Positions 56,387-64,000 of a stretch of 64,000 nt of DNA are shown here, in pieces. Position numbers and translations under genes: made by a program. Under the pieces are notes generated by a model. It saw nothing but the letters and a program-made list of their open reading frames with translations. It did no database searches and was not told where the DNA came from. How positions within the stretch are numbered: the first letter of the stretch is position 1; the number at the start of each line of letters is the position of its first letter. The DNA is from Streptomyces sp. NBC_00259. Its GTDB lineage: Bacteria > Actinomycetota > Actinomycetes > Streptomycetales > Streptomycetaceae. The stretch covers positions 3,811,501 through 3,875,500 of the forward strand of contig NZ_CP108080.1 of the NCBI RefSeq assembly GCF_036181745.1, in the 5' to 3' direction.

Positions 56387-57298
56387 CTAGGCGGCAACGA
56401 GGTAGGAGAAGACCGACTCGAGGGACTCGTCCGAGGGCGAGACCGTCAGCAGCCGGATGGAGTGCTCACGGGCGACCTTCGGCAGCAGTTCCGTGAACCG
56501 CCCGAAGTCGACCGCCTGGATCCGCAACGCGCCCTCCTGGAGGTCCACTTCGATGCCGGCCGTCGACGGGTCGGCGATCAGCGCGGCGGCGAGTGCCCGG
56601 TCGTCGCTGGAGCGGACCAGGTAGCGGTGCGGCCGGTCGGTCATCAGCCGGCGGATCTTGCGGAAGTCGCCGCTCGCCGCGTGCCGTCCCGCGACGATCA
56701 CCTCGATGTGCGAGGCGAGCTGCTCGACCTCCTCCAGGATGTGGGACGAGAACAGGACCGTGCGGCCCTCCGCGCCCATCCGCCGGAGCAGGTCCATGAG
56801 CTGCATGCGCTGGCGCGGGTCCATGCCGTTGAAGGGCTCGTCGAGGAGCAGCACGCTCGGGTCGTGCACGAGCGCGGACGCCATCTTCACGCGCTGGCGC
56901 ATGCCCTTGCTGTACGTCGCGATCTTGCGGTCCTGCGCCGGCTCCATCTCCACCGTGGCCAGCGCGTGCTGGGCTTCCTTCGCGCCCAGTCCGTGCAGTT
57001 CGGCGTTGGCGACGACGAATTCCCGCCCCGTCAGGAAGTCGTACATCGCCTCGCGCTCGGGCACGACACCGATCTGCCGGTAGACCGTCTCGTTGCGCCA
57101 GATCGTCTGCCCGTCGAGGGTGACCGTGCCTGTGGAGGGGGCGAGGAATCCACCCATCATGTTGATGAGCGTGGACTTGCCGGCCCCGTTGGGTCCGAGG
57201 AGCCCGGTGACGCCCGGTCCGATGGTCATGGTCACGTCGTTGACGGCGACCACGTTGCCGAACCAGCGCGACGCGTGGTCGATGTTGATCGTTGTCAC
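56387..57298 (-). CDS. ABC transporter ATP-binding protein
   Basis: 303 aa ATPase. Walker A GPNGAGKST near 36-44, Q-loop VVPEREAMYDF, signature YSKGMRQRVKMASALVHDP and Walker B VLLLDEPFNGMDP, then the H-loop SSHILEEVE. A C-terminal domain of about 85 residues follows, common in CcmA/DrrA-like exporters. GTG 57298 overlaps the upstream permease stop (GTGA). The signature is YSKGM rather than LSGGQ, as in many CcmA-type proteins. Pairs with the permease at 55647-56366. Confidence 0.93.
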   Translation of the reverse strand: MTTINIDHASRWFGNVVAVNDVTMTIGPGVTGLLGPNGAGKSTLINMMGGFLAPSTGTVTLDGQTIWRNETVYRQIGVVPEREAMYDFLTGREFVVANAELHGLGAKEAQHALATVEMEPAQDRKIATYSKGMRQRVKMASALVHDPSVLLLDEPFNGMDPRQRMQLMDLLRRMGAEGRTVLFSSHILEEVEQLASHIEVIVAGRHAASGDFRKIRRLMTDRPHRYLVRSSDDRALAAALIADPSTAGIEVDLQEGALRIQAVDFGRFTELLPKVAREHSIRLLTVSPSDESLESVFSYLVAA

Positions 57299-58176
57299 AG
57301 CCCGACCTTTCGGTAGCGGCGCATCAGGACGCCGTAGGAGCCGGCGATGAGCGCGAGGACGACCAGCAGATAGACCACGCCGGCCCCCGTCCCCGGCCCC
57401 TGCCCGCCCGGGTAGGAGGTGGTCGCGCCGAGGAAGGCGGTCTGCACTCCGTCGATGAGGGTGATGGGTGAGAAGAGGCCCAGCCACTCCACGACACCCT
57501 CGGACCCGGTCTCGTAGGCGATGGCCTGGAGCGTGGAGACCGCGCCGTAGGTGATCGTCAGGGTGGCGATGACGGCGGCGACGCCGAAGCCCCTGCGCGG
57601 GGTGAGCGCGGCCATGACGAGGCCGAGACCGCCGAAGAAGAGCGAGAGGAGTGCCACGGAGACCAGTCCCTGTGCGAATCCCTTGCTCTGCTCGGCGAAG
57701 TCCATCTTCGCCAGCAGCGAGCCGATGTAGAGGATCACCAGCGGGGTGGCGGTGAGGACGAACAGCGCCGAGGCCATCGCTCCGAGCTTGGCGAGGACGT
57801 AGTCGACGCGTTCGATGGGCCGCGAGAAGTACAGGGGCACGGTCTTGAAGCGCAGGTCCCGGGACACGGACTGGGGTGCCTGAGCGGCGAGGAAGAGGCC
57901 GATGACCGCCTGGGTGACGATCGCGTAGCGCGTGTAGTCGAGCGGCAGTTCCTTCATCTTCGTGGCCACCGCGACGGCGACGACGATCGCCGCCGGCACG
58001 CACATCACCGCGAAGAGGATCATCGGCAGCACCTTGGACTTGGCGGAGCGGCCGAGTCCGTAGGCGCCGCGCAGCGACTGTGTGTAGAGCGAGCGCCGCG
58101 CGTAGGCACGGCCGAGCCGGGCGCCGTCGTAGTTGCGGTATCCGATGTTGTGGATACGGGACGTCTCGGTGGTCAT
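57295..58176 (-). CDS. ABC exporter permease (ABC-2 type)
   Basis: 293 aa with about six helices (VLPMILFAVMCVPAAIVVAVAVA, YAIVTQAVIGLFLAAQ, GAMASALFVLTATPLVILYIG and others) and the ABC-2 loop DLRFKTVPLYFSRPIERVDYV. It starts with a soluble Tyr/Arg-rich segment (RIHNIGYRNYDGARLGRAYA). Overlaps its ATPase partner upstream by 4 bases and the next ATPase downstream by 4 bases, so the four exporter genes are one transcript. Substrate unknown. Confidence 0.9.
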   Translation of the reverse strand: MTTETSRIHNIGYRNYDGARLGRAYARRSLYTQSLRGAYGLGRSAKSKVLPMILFAVMCVPAAIVVAVAVATKMKELPLDYTRYAIVTQAVIGLFLAAQAPQSVSRDLRFKTVPLYFSRPIERVDYVLAKLGAMASALFVLTATPLVILYIGSLLAKMDFAEQSKGFAQGLVSVALLSLFFGGLGLVMAALTPRRGFGVAAVIATLTITYGAVSTLQAIAYETGSEGVVEWLGLFSPITLIDGVQTAFLGATTSYPGGQGPGTGAGVVYLLVVLALIAGSYGVLMRRYRKVGL

Positions 58177-59144
58177 CGGACCGGCACCTCCATGGGCTGG
58201 GCCGCTGCCTCCGGGCGGAAGACCTCCGCGATGTGGTGGCGGCGCTGTTCCATCCGTACGAGGCCGAGGCCCAGGGCGGCGACGGTGTCGCGGACGGTGT
58301 CGTACGTCTCCTCGCCGGTCGCCTCCAGCAGCAGGATGTGGCCCGCTCCGGGCAGACCTTCCTCTACCCCGGCGTGCAGGGTGACGCCCGCGGCCGTCAG
58401 GGCCTCGCGGAGCGCGGCGGTCCCGTCGGGGTGGGTGTCGGAGTCGGTGACCTCGACCGCGAGGGTGGTCGTGATCTGGGTGAAGTCGCTGGTGGAGCTG
58501 GAGCGCAGCAGCCGGCCGCCGTCGACGACCACGACGTGGTCGCAGGTGCGTTCCAGCTCGCCGAGCAGATGGGACGTGACCAGGACCGAGATGCCGAAGT
58601 CCGTGTACACGCGGCGGATCAGGCCGAGCATCTCGTCGCGGCCGACCGGGTCGAGGCCGTTGGTCGGCTCGTCGAGGAGGACCAGCTGGGGGTCGTGGAC
58701 GAGGGCCTGCGCGAGTTTGACGCGCTGCTTCATGCCGGTCGAGTAGCCGCCGATGGGGCGGTACCGCTCCTCGTAGAGGCCGACGTGGCGCAGGGTGTCG
58801 GCGGTGCGCTCGCGCGCCGCGGTCGGCGGGAGTCCGGACATGCGCGCCATGTGGACGACGAACTCGGTGGCCGAGACGTCGGGCGGCAGACAGTCGTGCT
58901 CGGGCATGTAGCCGACGCGCTCACGGATGACGGCACCGGAGGTGGTGACGTCGAGGCCGAGCACTTCGGCACGGCCTTCCGTGGCGGGGGACAGACCCAG
59001 CAGGATCTTGATCAGTGTGGACTTGCCGGCTCCGTTGGCGCCCACGAGTCCGGTCACACCGGGCCCGATGTCCAGGGAGAGCCGGTCAAGCGCGGTCACC
59101 CGGGGGAACCGCTTGCTCAGGCTTTCGGTCACGATCACAGTCAC
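58173..59144 (-). CDS. ABC transporter ATP-binding protein
   Basis: 323 aa, first gene of the exporter operon. Walker A GANGAGKST, Q-loop GYMPEHDCLPPD, signature YSTGMKQRVKLAQALVHDP, Walker B LVLLDEPTNGLDP and H-loop TSHLLGELE. A C-terminal regulatory-like region of about 90 residues follows. GTG 59144 has no ribosome site; TACCTT lies 6 bases before it, as expected for the -10 of a leaderless transcript. Two ATPase-permease pairs in one operon may form two exporters or one mixed complex. Confidence 0.92.
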   Translation of the reverse strand: MTVIVTESLSKRFPRVTALDRLSLDIGPGVTGLVGANGAGKSTLIKILLGLSPATEGRAEVLGLDVTTSGAVIRERVGYMPEHDCLPPDVSATEFVVHMARMSGLPPTAARERTADTLRHVGLYEERYRPIGGYSTGMKQRVKLAQALVHDPQLVLLDEPTNGLDPVGRDEMLGLIRRVYTDFGISVLVTSHLLGELERTCDHVVVVDGGRLLRSSSTSDFTQITTTLAVEVTDSDTHPDGTAALREALTAAGVTLHAGVEEGLPGAGHILLLEATGEETYDTVRDTVAALGLGLVRMEQRRHHIAEVFRPEAAAQPMEVPVR

Positions 59145-59394
59145 GTTTCGAAGGTAGTGGCGCACACCACAGGGGGCGTCAACCCTGGCGGCTGGTTCCG
59201 CATCCGACTCCAGGCGTACGGACCCGTAGGGGGCAACTCCGGAGGAGGACCTGCGGGGCCCTGCCGCGGGCCCGGCGTCGGGGTTGTCCACAGGCCGGTG
59301 CGGGGCTCTTGACGCAGCCGCCGGGCATTGTCACATTCATCAGTGTCAAGTTACGAGCACGTACCGCACACGAAAACGGGACGGGACGGGTGGC

Positions 59395-60288
59395 ATGACC
59401 TCAGCAGTGACGAGGGAACGAACCGCGGAGCTGCGGGGGTTCCGGGAAGTGCAGCGCCTGGCCTACGAGTGCGCGGAGGCCGTCGCGGCGCAGCTGGGGC
59501 CCGGGGTGACCGAGCGCGAGGCCGCCCGGATGCAGCGTGAGTGGCTTCGCGAGCGCGGTGTGCGGGACTGGTTCCATCTGCCCTTCGCCTGGTTCGGCGA
59601 CCGTACGGCGTTCGCCGGCTTCCGGATACCGCTGCAGTTCTTCCCCACCGGCCGGAGGCTGGAGGCGGGCATGCCCTTCATCCTCGACATGGCGCCGGTC
59701 TTCAAGGGCTTCACGGCCGACGTCGGCTATTCGGGCTGCCTTGGACCGCACCCCCTGCACGACAGGCTCCTCGCCGATCTCCGGGCGCATCGCGAGCTGA
59801 TCCTGCGCGAGGTGCGCGAGCGCCGTTCCCTGCGCGAGATCTACGAGGACGTGGACCGGCTGATGGTCCGGCAGGGGTACGCCAATCGGCATCGGGAGTA
59901 TCCGTTCGGCGTCATCGCCCACAAGGTGGACCGGGTCGGGGAGCGACGGTGGTCGCCGACGCTGTTCGGTTTCGGCACCCAGTCGCTGAAGGGGCTCGCG
60001 AGCGACGCGCTGCACGGCCACCGGGACGGCTGGTCACCGCTGTGGTCGCCGTACCGGTTCTCCGACCATCCGCCGCGGCCGGGGCTCTGGGCGGTGGAGC
60101 CGCATCTCGGCTTCCGTGGGACGGGCGCGAAGTTCGAGGAGATCCTGGTGGTCACGGACTCGAAGGACCCGGAGCAGAGCGCGTTCTGGCTGGATGACGA
60201 TCTGCCGCATGTGCGCCGCTGGGCCGAGGAGGAAGCGGCGTCGGCGAGGCACCGGGCGGGCGGAGAAGCGAGCAGGAGGGATTCGTGA
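59395..60288 (+). CDS. M24-family metallopeptidase-like protein
   Basis: 297 aa pita-bread protein without an N-terminal aminopeptidase-P domain. Metal ligands look complete: Asp in FILDMAPVFKG, Asp in FTADVGYSG, His in VIAHKVDRVG, Glu in AVEPHLGFRG and Glu in AKFEEILVV. A Trp-rich middle (WSPLWSPYRFSDHPPRPG) is peculiar to this group. ATG 59395; the end overlaps the hydrolase-SDR fusion gene (GTGA). Coupling to an oxidoreductase suggests a catabolic or creatinase-like role rather than general peptidase work. Substrate unknown. Confidence 0.85.
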   Translation: MTSAVTRERTAELRGFREVQRLAYECAEAVAAQLGPGVTEREAARMQREWLRERGVRDWFHLPFAWFGDRTAFAGFRIPLQFFPTGRRLEAGMPFILDMAPVFKGFTADVGYSGCLGPHPLHDRLLADLRAHRELILREVRERRSLREIYEDVDRLMVRQGYANRHREYPFGVIAHKVDRVGERRWSPTLFGFGTQSLKGLASDALHGHRDGWSPLWSPYRFSDHPPRPGLWAVEPHLGFRGTGAKFEEILVVTDSKDPEQSAFWLDDDLPHVRRWAEEEAASARHRAGGEASRRDS

Positions 60289-62060
60289 GCGTGGGGATCG
60301 AGGGCGCGCGCGAGCGTCGGGTGCGTACGGGCGGGATCGAGCTGTGCGTCGCCGAGCTCGGCGACGAGACGCAGCCGACGGTGGTGCTGGTGCACGGCTA
60401 TCCGGACAGCAAGGAGGTGTGGTCCGAGGTCGCGTCCAGGCTGGCGAAGCGTTTCCATGTGGTGGTGTACGACGTCCGCGGGCACGGCCGCTCGACGGCT
60501 CCGGTGCCGCTGCGCGGCGGTTTCACGCTGGAGAAGCTGACGGACGACTTCCTGGCGGTCGCGGACGCGGTCAGCCCGGATCGTCCGGTGCATCTGGTGG
60601 GGCACGACTGGGGCTCGGTGCAGTCCTGGGAGTTCGTGACGGTGAAGCGGACCGAGGGGCGGATCGCCTCGTTCACCTCGATGTCCGGGCCGTCGCTGGA
60701 CCACTTCGGGCACTGGATCAAGCAGCGCATGACCCGGCCCACCCCGCGCCGGGTGGGCCAGCTTCTCGGCCAGGGCGCCAAGTCCTGGTACGTGTACATG
60801 CTGCATACGCCGGTGCTGCCGGAGCTCGCGTGGCGCGGGCCGCTCGGCAGGCAATGGCCGAAGATCCTGCAGCGCATCGAGAAGGTGCCGGGCGGCGACT
60901 ATCCGACGGCGTCGCTGCCGTCCGACGCGGCGCACGGCGCCTGGCTCTACCGGGACAATGTCCGGGCCCGGCTGCGGCGGCCCCGCTCCGACGCGTACGC
61001 GCACGTCCCGGTCCAGCTGATCACACCCACCGGTGACGCTTTCCTTTCCGAGCGGCTCTACGACGATCTGGCCGTGTGGGCCCCGAAGTTGGTGCGCCGG
61101 ACGCTGCCGGCCAAGCACTGGGTTCCGCGCACGCGACCGGACCAGCTGGCTTCGTGGATCACCGAGTTCGTGACGGCCCACGAGGAGGGCGGGCCGGCCT
61201 GGCAGGCTCCCGCGATCACGGCGTCCGGCCGGTATGTGGAGCGGTTCGGTGGGCAGTTGGTGCTGGTGACGGGCGCGGCCAGCGGCATCGGGCGGGCCAC
61301 GGCCTTCGCCTTCGCCGAGGTGGGCGCGCGGATCGTCGCCGTGGACCGGGACGGTGAAGGCGCCGCCAGGACCGCCGAGATGTGCCGGCTGATCGGCGCG
61401 CCCGCGGCCTGGCCGGAGACGGTGGACGTCGCCGACGAGGCGGCGATGGAGAAGCTCGCCGGGAAGGTCGCCGCCGAGTACGGCGTCGTGGATGTGCTGG
61501 TCAACAACGCCGGGATCGGTCTTTCCGGTTCGTTCTTCGACACGACGAGCGAGGACTGGCGCAAGGTCCTCGACGTCAATCTGTGGGGCGTGATCCACGG
61601 CTGCCGCGTCTTCGGCAGGCAGATGGCGGAGCGGGGCCAGGGCGGCCACATCGTGAACACGGCCTCGGCTGCGGCCTATCAGCCCTCCAAGGCCCTTCCC
61701 GCGTACGCGACGTCGAAGGCGGCGGTGCTGATGCTCAGCGAGTGTCTGCGGGCGGAGCTGGCCGGACAGGGCATCGGCGTCTCGGCGATCTGCCCGGGCA
61801 TCGTGAACACGAACATCACCGCGACCGCGCGCTTCGCCGGGGTCTCGGAGGAGGAGCAGCAGCGCCGGCAGAAGAAGACCTCACGGCTGTACGGGCTGCG
61901 CAACTATCCGCCGGAGAGGGTCGCCGAGGCGGTCCTGCGCGCGGTGGTGGACAACCGGGCGGTGGTGCCGGTGACCCCGGAGGCCCGTGGTGCCCGTCTT
62001 CTGTCCCGTTTCAGCCCCGGGGCGCTGCGTGCGATAGCCAGGTTGGAGCCCCCGCTGTGA
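60285..62060 (+). CDS. Alpha/beta-hydrolase-short-chain dehydrogenase fusion
   Basis: 591 aa bifunctional protein. N-terminal alpha/beta hydrolase (about 15-300) with VLVHGYPDSKEVW (oxyanion), nucleophile elbow VGHDWGSVQSW (Asp, as in epoxide hydrolases) and His in LPAKHWVPR. C-terminal classical SDR (about 318-591): TGAASGIGRATA cofactor loop, NNAGIG, catalytic Ser in NTASAAAYQ and Tyr/Lys in YATSKAAVLM. Fusions of this type occur in actinobacteria and may convert epoxides or esters and then oxidise the alcohol. Coupled to the M24 gene upstream; the MerR gene follows. Confidence 0.92.
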   Translation: MSVGIEGARERRVRTGGIELCVAELGDETQPTVVLVHGYPDSKEVWSEVASRLAKRFHVVVYDVRGHGRSTAPVPLRGGFTLEKLTDDFLAVADAVSPDRPVHLVGHDWGSVQSWEFVTVKRTEGRIASFTSMSGPSLDHFGHWIKQRMTRPTPRRVGQLLGQGAKSWYVYMLHTPVLPELAWRGPLGRQWPKILQRIEKVPGGDYPTASLPSDAAHGAWLYRDNVRARLRRPRSDAYAHVPVQLITPTGDAFLSERLYDDLAVWAPKLVRRTLPAKHWVPRTRPDQLASWITEFVTAHEEGGPAWQAPAITASGRYVERFGGQLVLVTGAASGIGRATAFAFAEVGARIVAVDRDGEGAARTAEMCRLIGAPAAWPETVDVADEAAMEKLAGKVAAEYGVVDVLVNNAGIGLSGSFFDTTSEDWRKVLDVNLWGVIHGCRVFGRQMAERGQGGHIVNTASAAAYQPSKALPAYATSKAAVLMLSECLRAELAGQGIGVSAICPGIVNTNITATARFAGVSEEEQQRRQKKTSRLYGLRNYPPERVAEAVLRAVVDNRAVVPVTPEARGARLLSRFSPGALRAIARLEPPL

Positions 62061-62149
62061 GCGGCCATGATGTGGTCTCGCCGCGAAGGCTCTGCCCGCC
62101 GGGCGGAGCCGCCGCGAAGCAGGGCGTCATGGGGCAGTGAGGAGTGGCC

Positions 62150-63091
62150 GTGTCCGGGGAGCATGCAGCGGAGTACCGGATCGAGGACCTCGCGCATCAC
62201 AGCGGTGCGACGGTCCGGACGATCCGCGCCTACCAGGACCGCGGACTGCTGCCCAAGCCGGTGCGTCGCGGCCGGGCCAATGTGTACGGGGACTCTCATC
62301 TGGCCCGGCTGCGGCAGATCGCCGATCTCCTCGACCGGGGATACACCCTGGCCTCGATCAAGGAGTTGCTGGAGGCCTGGGACGCGGGGCGCGGTCTGGG
62401 CGGGGTGCTCGGGCTGGTCGCCGAGGTCCACGGCCCGTGGACGGACGAGGAGGCGGACCGGATCACCCGCGCCGAGCTGTACGAGACCTTCGGAGGGAAG
62501 CCGGACGAGGAGGCGATCACCGAGGCGGTGGAGCTCGGCGTGCTGGAGCGCGTCCCCGGACGGGACGACGAGTTCCTGGTTCCGAGCCCTCAAGAACTGG
62601 CGGTCGCGGCCGAGTTGTTCGCGGCGGGGGTTCCGCTGGCCGCAATCTCCGGACATCTACGGGAACTTCGCGGCCAGGTGGAGCACATCGCCTCCCGTTT
62701 CCTGGAGTTCACCACGGAGCATGTCTTCGCCCGGTATCTCGGGCACCGGCCGCCGACGGACGCCGATGCGGCCGAGGCGGCGTCGATGGTTCGCCGGCTG
62801 CGGCCGCTCGCGCAGCAGACCGTCGATGCCGAACTGGCCCGTGCCATGCGGCTGTTCGCGACCCGGCATCTTCAGCATCATCTGGGTGCGGAGACGCCGT
62901 TGACGCAGGGGGATGAGCCGCAGGCCGTGATGCTGCCGGCGGACACGATTCGGGCCGTTCATCGTCTGGTTGGCCCGGAGAATGCGACGGCGTTCATCGC
63001 CGCTGCCGCCGAACGGGAGGTACACACAAGGACATTGGATGCACTTACGGCAAATCACCTCAAAGACAACACTGTTGATCAAACCCTGTGA
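62150..63091 (+). CDS. MerR-family transcriptional regulator
   Basis: 313 aa, longer than most MerR proteins. N-terminal winged helix with EYRIEDLAHHSGATVRTIRAYQDRGLL and a wing region RRGRANVYGDSHLARLRQIADLLDRGYTLASIKELL. A large helical C-terminal region follows (about 100-313) with no metal-binding Cys cluster, so it more likely senses an organic ligand. GTG 62150 is preferred (GAGGAG 5 bases before). Probably controls the neighbouring M24/hydrolase-SDR genes. A cluster of DnaA-box-like sites follows it. Confidence 0.88.
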   Translation: MSGEHAAEYRIEDLAHHSGATVRTIRAYQDRGLLPKPVRRGRANVYGDSHLARLRQIADLLDRGYTLASIKELLEAWDAGRGLGGVLGLVAEVHGPWTDEEADRITRAELYETFGGKPDEEAITEAVELGVLERVPGRDDEFLVPSPQELAVAAELFAAGVPLAAISGHLRELRGQVEHIASRFLEFTTEHVFARYLGHRPPTDADAAEAASMVRRLRPLAQQTVDAELARAMRLFATRHLQHHLGAETPLTQGDEPQAVMLPADTIRAVHRLVGPENATAFIAAAAEREVHTRTLDALTANHLKDNTVDQTL

Positions 63092-63229
63092 ACCAAAGGC
63101 TCGTTGTCCACAGAGTCGCCAATTCCCTTGTGGATAACCTGACTTGGCTGTGGAACAAACATTTCGATCACCATCGTCCGGATGAAAATCGCGTGGCGGT
63201 GCGCTGACATCCGACGGCACTCTGAAGAC
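63092..63229. promoter_or_regulatory. Second DnaA-box-like cluster
   Basis: TTGTCCACA (63104-63112, perfect), TTATCCACA on the reverse strand (63129-63137) and TGTTCCACA on the reverse strand (63149-63157), within 54 bases and upstream of kptA. A single perfect box also lies at 59284-59292. Confidence 0.5.
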
Positions 63230-63772
63230 ATGGACGAACAACGCACCATCAAGGTGTCGAAGTACCTCTCGAAACATCTGCGGCATCAGCCGGAGCGGAT
63301 CGGGCTCGCCCTGGATCCGAACGGCTGGGTCGAGATCGACGAGCTGCTGCGGGCTACCGCCGCGCACGGCTTCCGCATCACCCGGGACGAGCTCGACCAC
63401 GTCGTCGCGGCCAACGACAAACGGCGCTTCATGATCGACGGCGCCCGGATCCGCGCCAATCAGGGCCACACGGTGCAGGTCGACCTGGACCTGCCCGTCA
63501 CCGAGCCACCCGCGTACCTCTACCACGGCACGGTCGGACGCAGTCTGGACGTGATCCGGGCCGAAGGGCTGCGCCCGATGGCACGCCACCATGTCCACCT
63601 GTCCCCGGACCGCGAGACGGCCACCCACGTCGGCGCCCGCCGGGGGAAGCCCGTCGTGCTCTCCGTGGACGCGGGCGCGATGCACCGCGCCGGGCACGTC
63701 TTCCATGTCAGCGCCAACGGTGTCTGGCTCACGGACGCGGTTCCGCCGGAGTTCCTGCGCTTCCCCGGCTGA
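63230..63772 (+). CDS. kptA: RNA 2'-phosphotransferase (KptA/Tpt1)
   Basis: 180 aa. In eukaryotes Tpt1 moves the 2'-phosphate from spliced tRNA to NAD+; bacterial KptA keeps that activity, but its natural target is unknown. Seen here: VSKYLSKHLRHQPERIGL at the start, GWVEIDELL, FMIDGARIRANQGHT, YHGT, LRPMARHHVHLS and the C-terminal HVFHVSANGVWLTDAVPPEFL. These cover the conserved Arg-His-Arg-Arg-type residues of the active site. Normal length; ATG 63230. Stand-alone gene. Confidence 0.93.
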   Translation: MDEQRTIKVSKYLSKHLRHQPERIGLALDPNGWVEIDELLRATAAHGFRITRDELDHVVAANDKRRFMIDGARIRANQGHTVQVDLDLPVTEPPAYLYHGTVGRSLDVIRAEGLRPMARHHVHLSPDRETATHVGARRGKPVVLSVDAGAMHRAGHVFHVSANGVWLTDAVPPEFLRFPG

Positions 63773-63842
63773 CCCCCACCCCCGGTCCGCCGCCGCCCTG
63801 TGGCGAGCGGGGCCACGACAGGGCCGACGTACATTGGAGCGC

Positions 63843-64000
63843 ATGACGTCTCCTCTGCGCCTCAGCACCGTGATCCTTCCTGTGCACCGCTGGAACGAGG
63901 GAGGCCGGGCACTGTGGCAGCGCGCCGAGGAGCTCGGTTTCCACGCCGCGTACACCTATGACCACCTGGCGTGGCGAGCCTTTCGCGACGGCCCCTGGTA
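63843..64000 (+). CDS. LLM-class flavin-dependent oxidoreductase (5' part only)
   Basis: The 52 visible residues, starting at ATG 63843, read MTSPLRLSTVILPVHRWNEG, then LWQRAEELGFHAAYTYDHLAWR. This is the first beta-alpha unit and the TYDH(L) active-site loop of luciferase-like, often F420-dependent, oxidoreductases. The rest lies beyond the window edge. Confidence 0.8.
   Translation, partial: MTSPLRLSTVILPVHRWNEGGRALWQRAEELGFHAAYTYDHLAWRAFRDGPW

Noticed and set aside
59841..61649. 602-codon minus-strand frame
   Set aside because: Antisense of the M24 and hydrolase-SDR genes; composition rich in Arg/His/Pro with no recognisable fold.

Overview
The window is high-GC actinobacterial chromosome, almost certainly Streptomyces. 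The signs are third-position GC bias throughout, frequent GTG starts with 4-base stop/start overlaps, LAxTG sortase substrates, a subtilisin-inhibitor-like protein, a DtpA/Sco/PCuAC copper set, DUF5926, SigE-family sigma factors and DnaA-box-like TTGTCCACA sites. Most of it looks like conserved core chromosome, interrupted by one accessory stretch at about 25-32.7 kb.

Layout. 0-4.4 kb (minus): amidohydrolase, then an OmpR-type response regulator / histidine kinase pair, then a GT2-GtrA glycosyltransferase cut by the window edge. 4.4-6.5 kb: DUF2797 gene, tRNA-Arg(ACG), tRNA-Ser(GCT), and an SSI-like inhibitor. 6.8-10.8 kb: a 1327-residue PAS/coiled-coil/degenerate-kinase/degenerate-receiver protein. 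10.9-18.3 kb (minus): FadD-type ligase, SigE-family sigma factor, and a tightly overlapped five-gene operon (acyl-CoA dehydrogenase, MaoC-DUF35, second acyl-CoA dehydrogenase, MaoC, Ltp2-type thiolase). That operon resembles the steroid side-chain (igr) operon of mycobacteria and has a candidate operator at its promoter. 18.5-24.9 kb: small secreted Asn/Gln-rich protein, Prim-Pol protein, DUF817 membrane protein, LAxTG surface protein, double DUF427 protein, L,D-transpeptidase.

25.1-32.7 kb is accessory. It starts with a secreted-protein/membrane-protein gene pair, several unknown small genes and a gene remnant, and a DUF6301/TY-Chap pair. Next comes a decayed integrative element of about 3.6 kb inserted at tRNA-Ser(TGA): 57-bp direct repeats (28978-29034 and 32571-32627), matching 18-bp repeats just inside each end, a frameshifted tyrosine integrase, a PIG-L deacetylase, and two tiny overlapping-style peptide genes (51 and 53 aa) that the usual length cut-offs would miss.

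32.7-44.7 kb: formaldehyde/alcohol dehydrogenase, HtrA-like protease, glycerophosphodiesterase, RsbW-like ATPases, DUF5926 protein, a degenerate Prim-Pol, a GAF-SpoIIE phosphatase and an M24 aminopeptidase. 44.8-51.1 kb is a copper-handling run: membrane protein, YcnI-like, Sco, PCuAC, CopC-CopD fusion and Tat-exported Dyp peroxidase DtpA, probably delivering copper to extracytoplasmic cuproenzymes. 51.1-64 kb: pheA, a DnaA-box-rich intergenic region, serS, HAD hydrolase, a second divergent tRNA-Ser(GCT), two ABC exporter ATPase/permease pairs, an M24 peptidase coupled to a hydrolase-SDR fusion and a MerR regulator, kptA, and the start of an LLM-class flavin oxidoreductase.

All calls come from reading the sequence and remembered family features; no database search was run.
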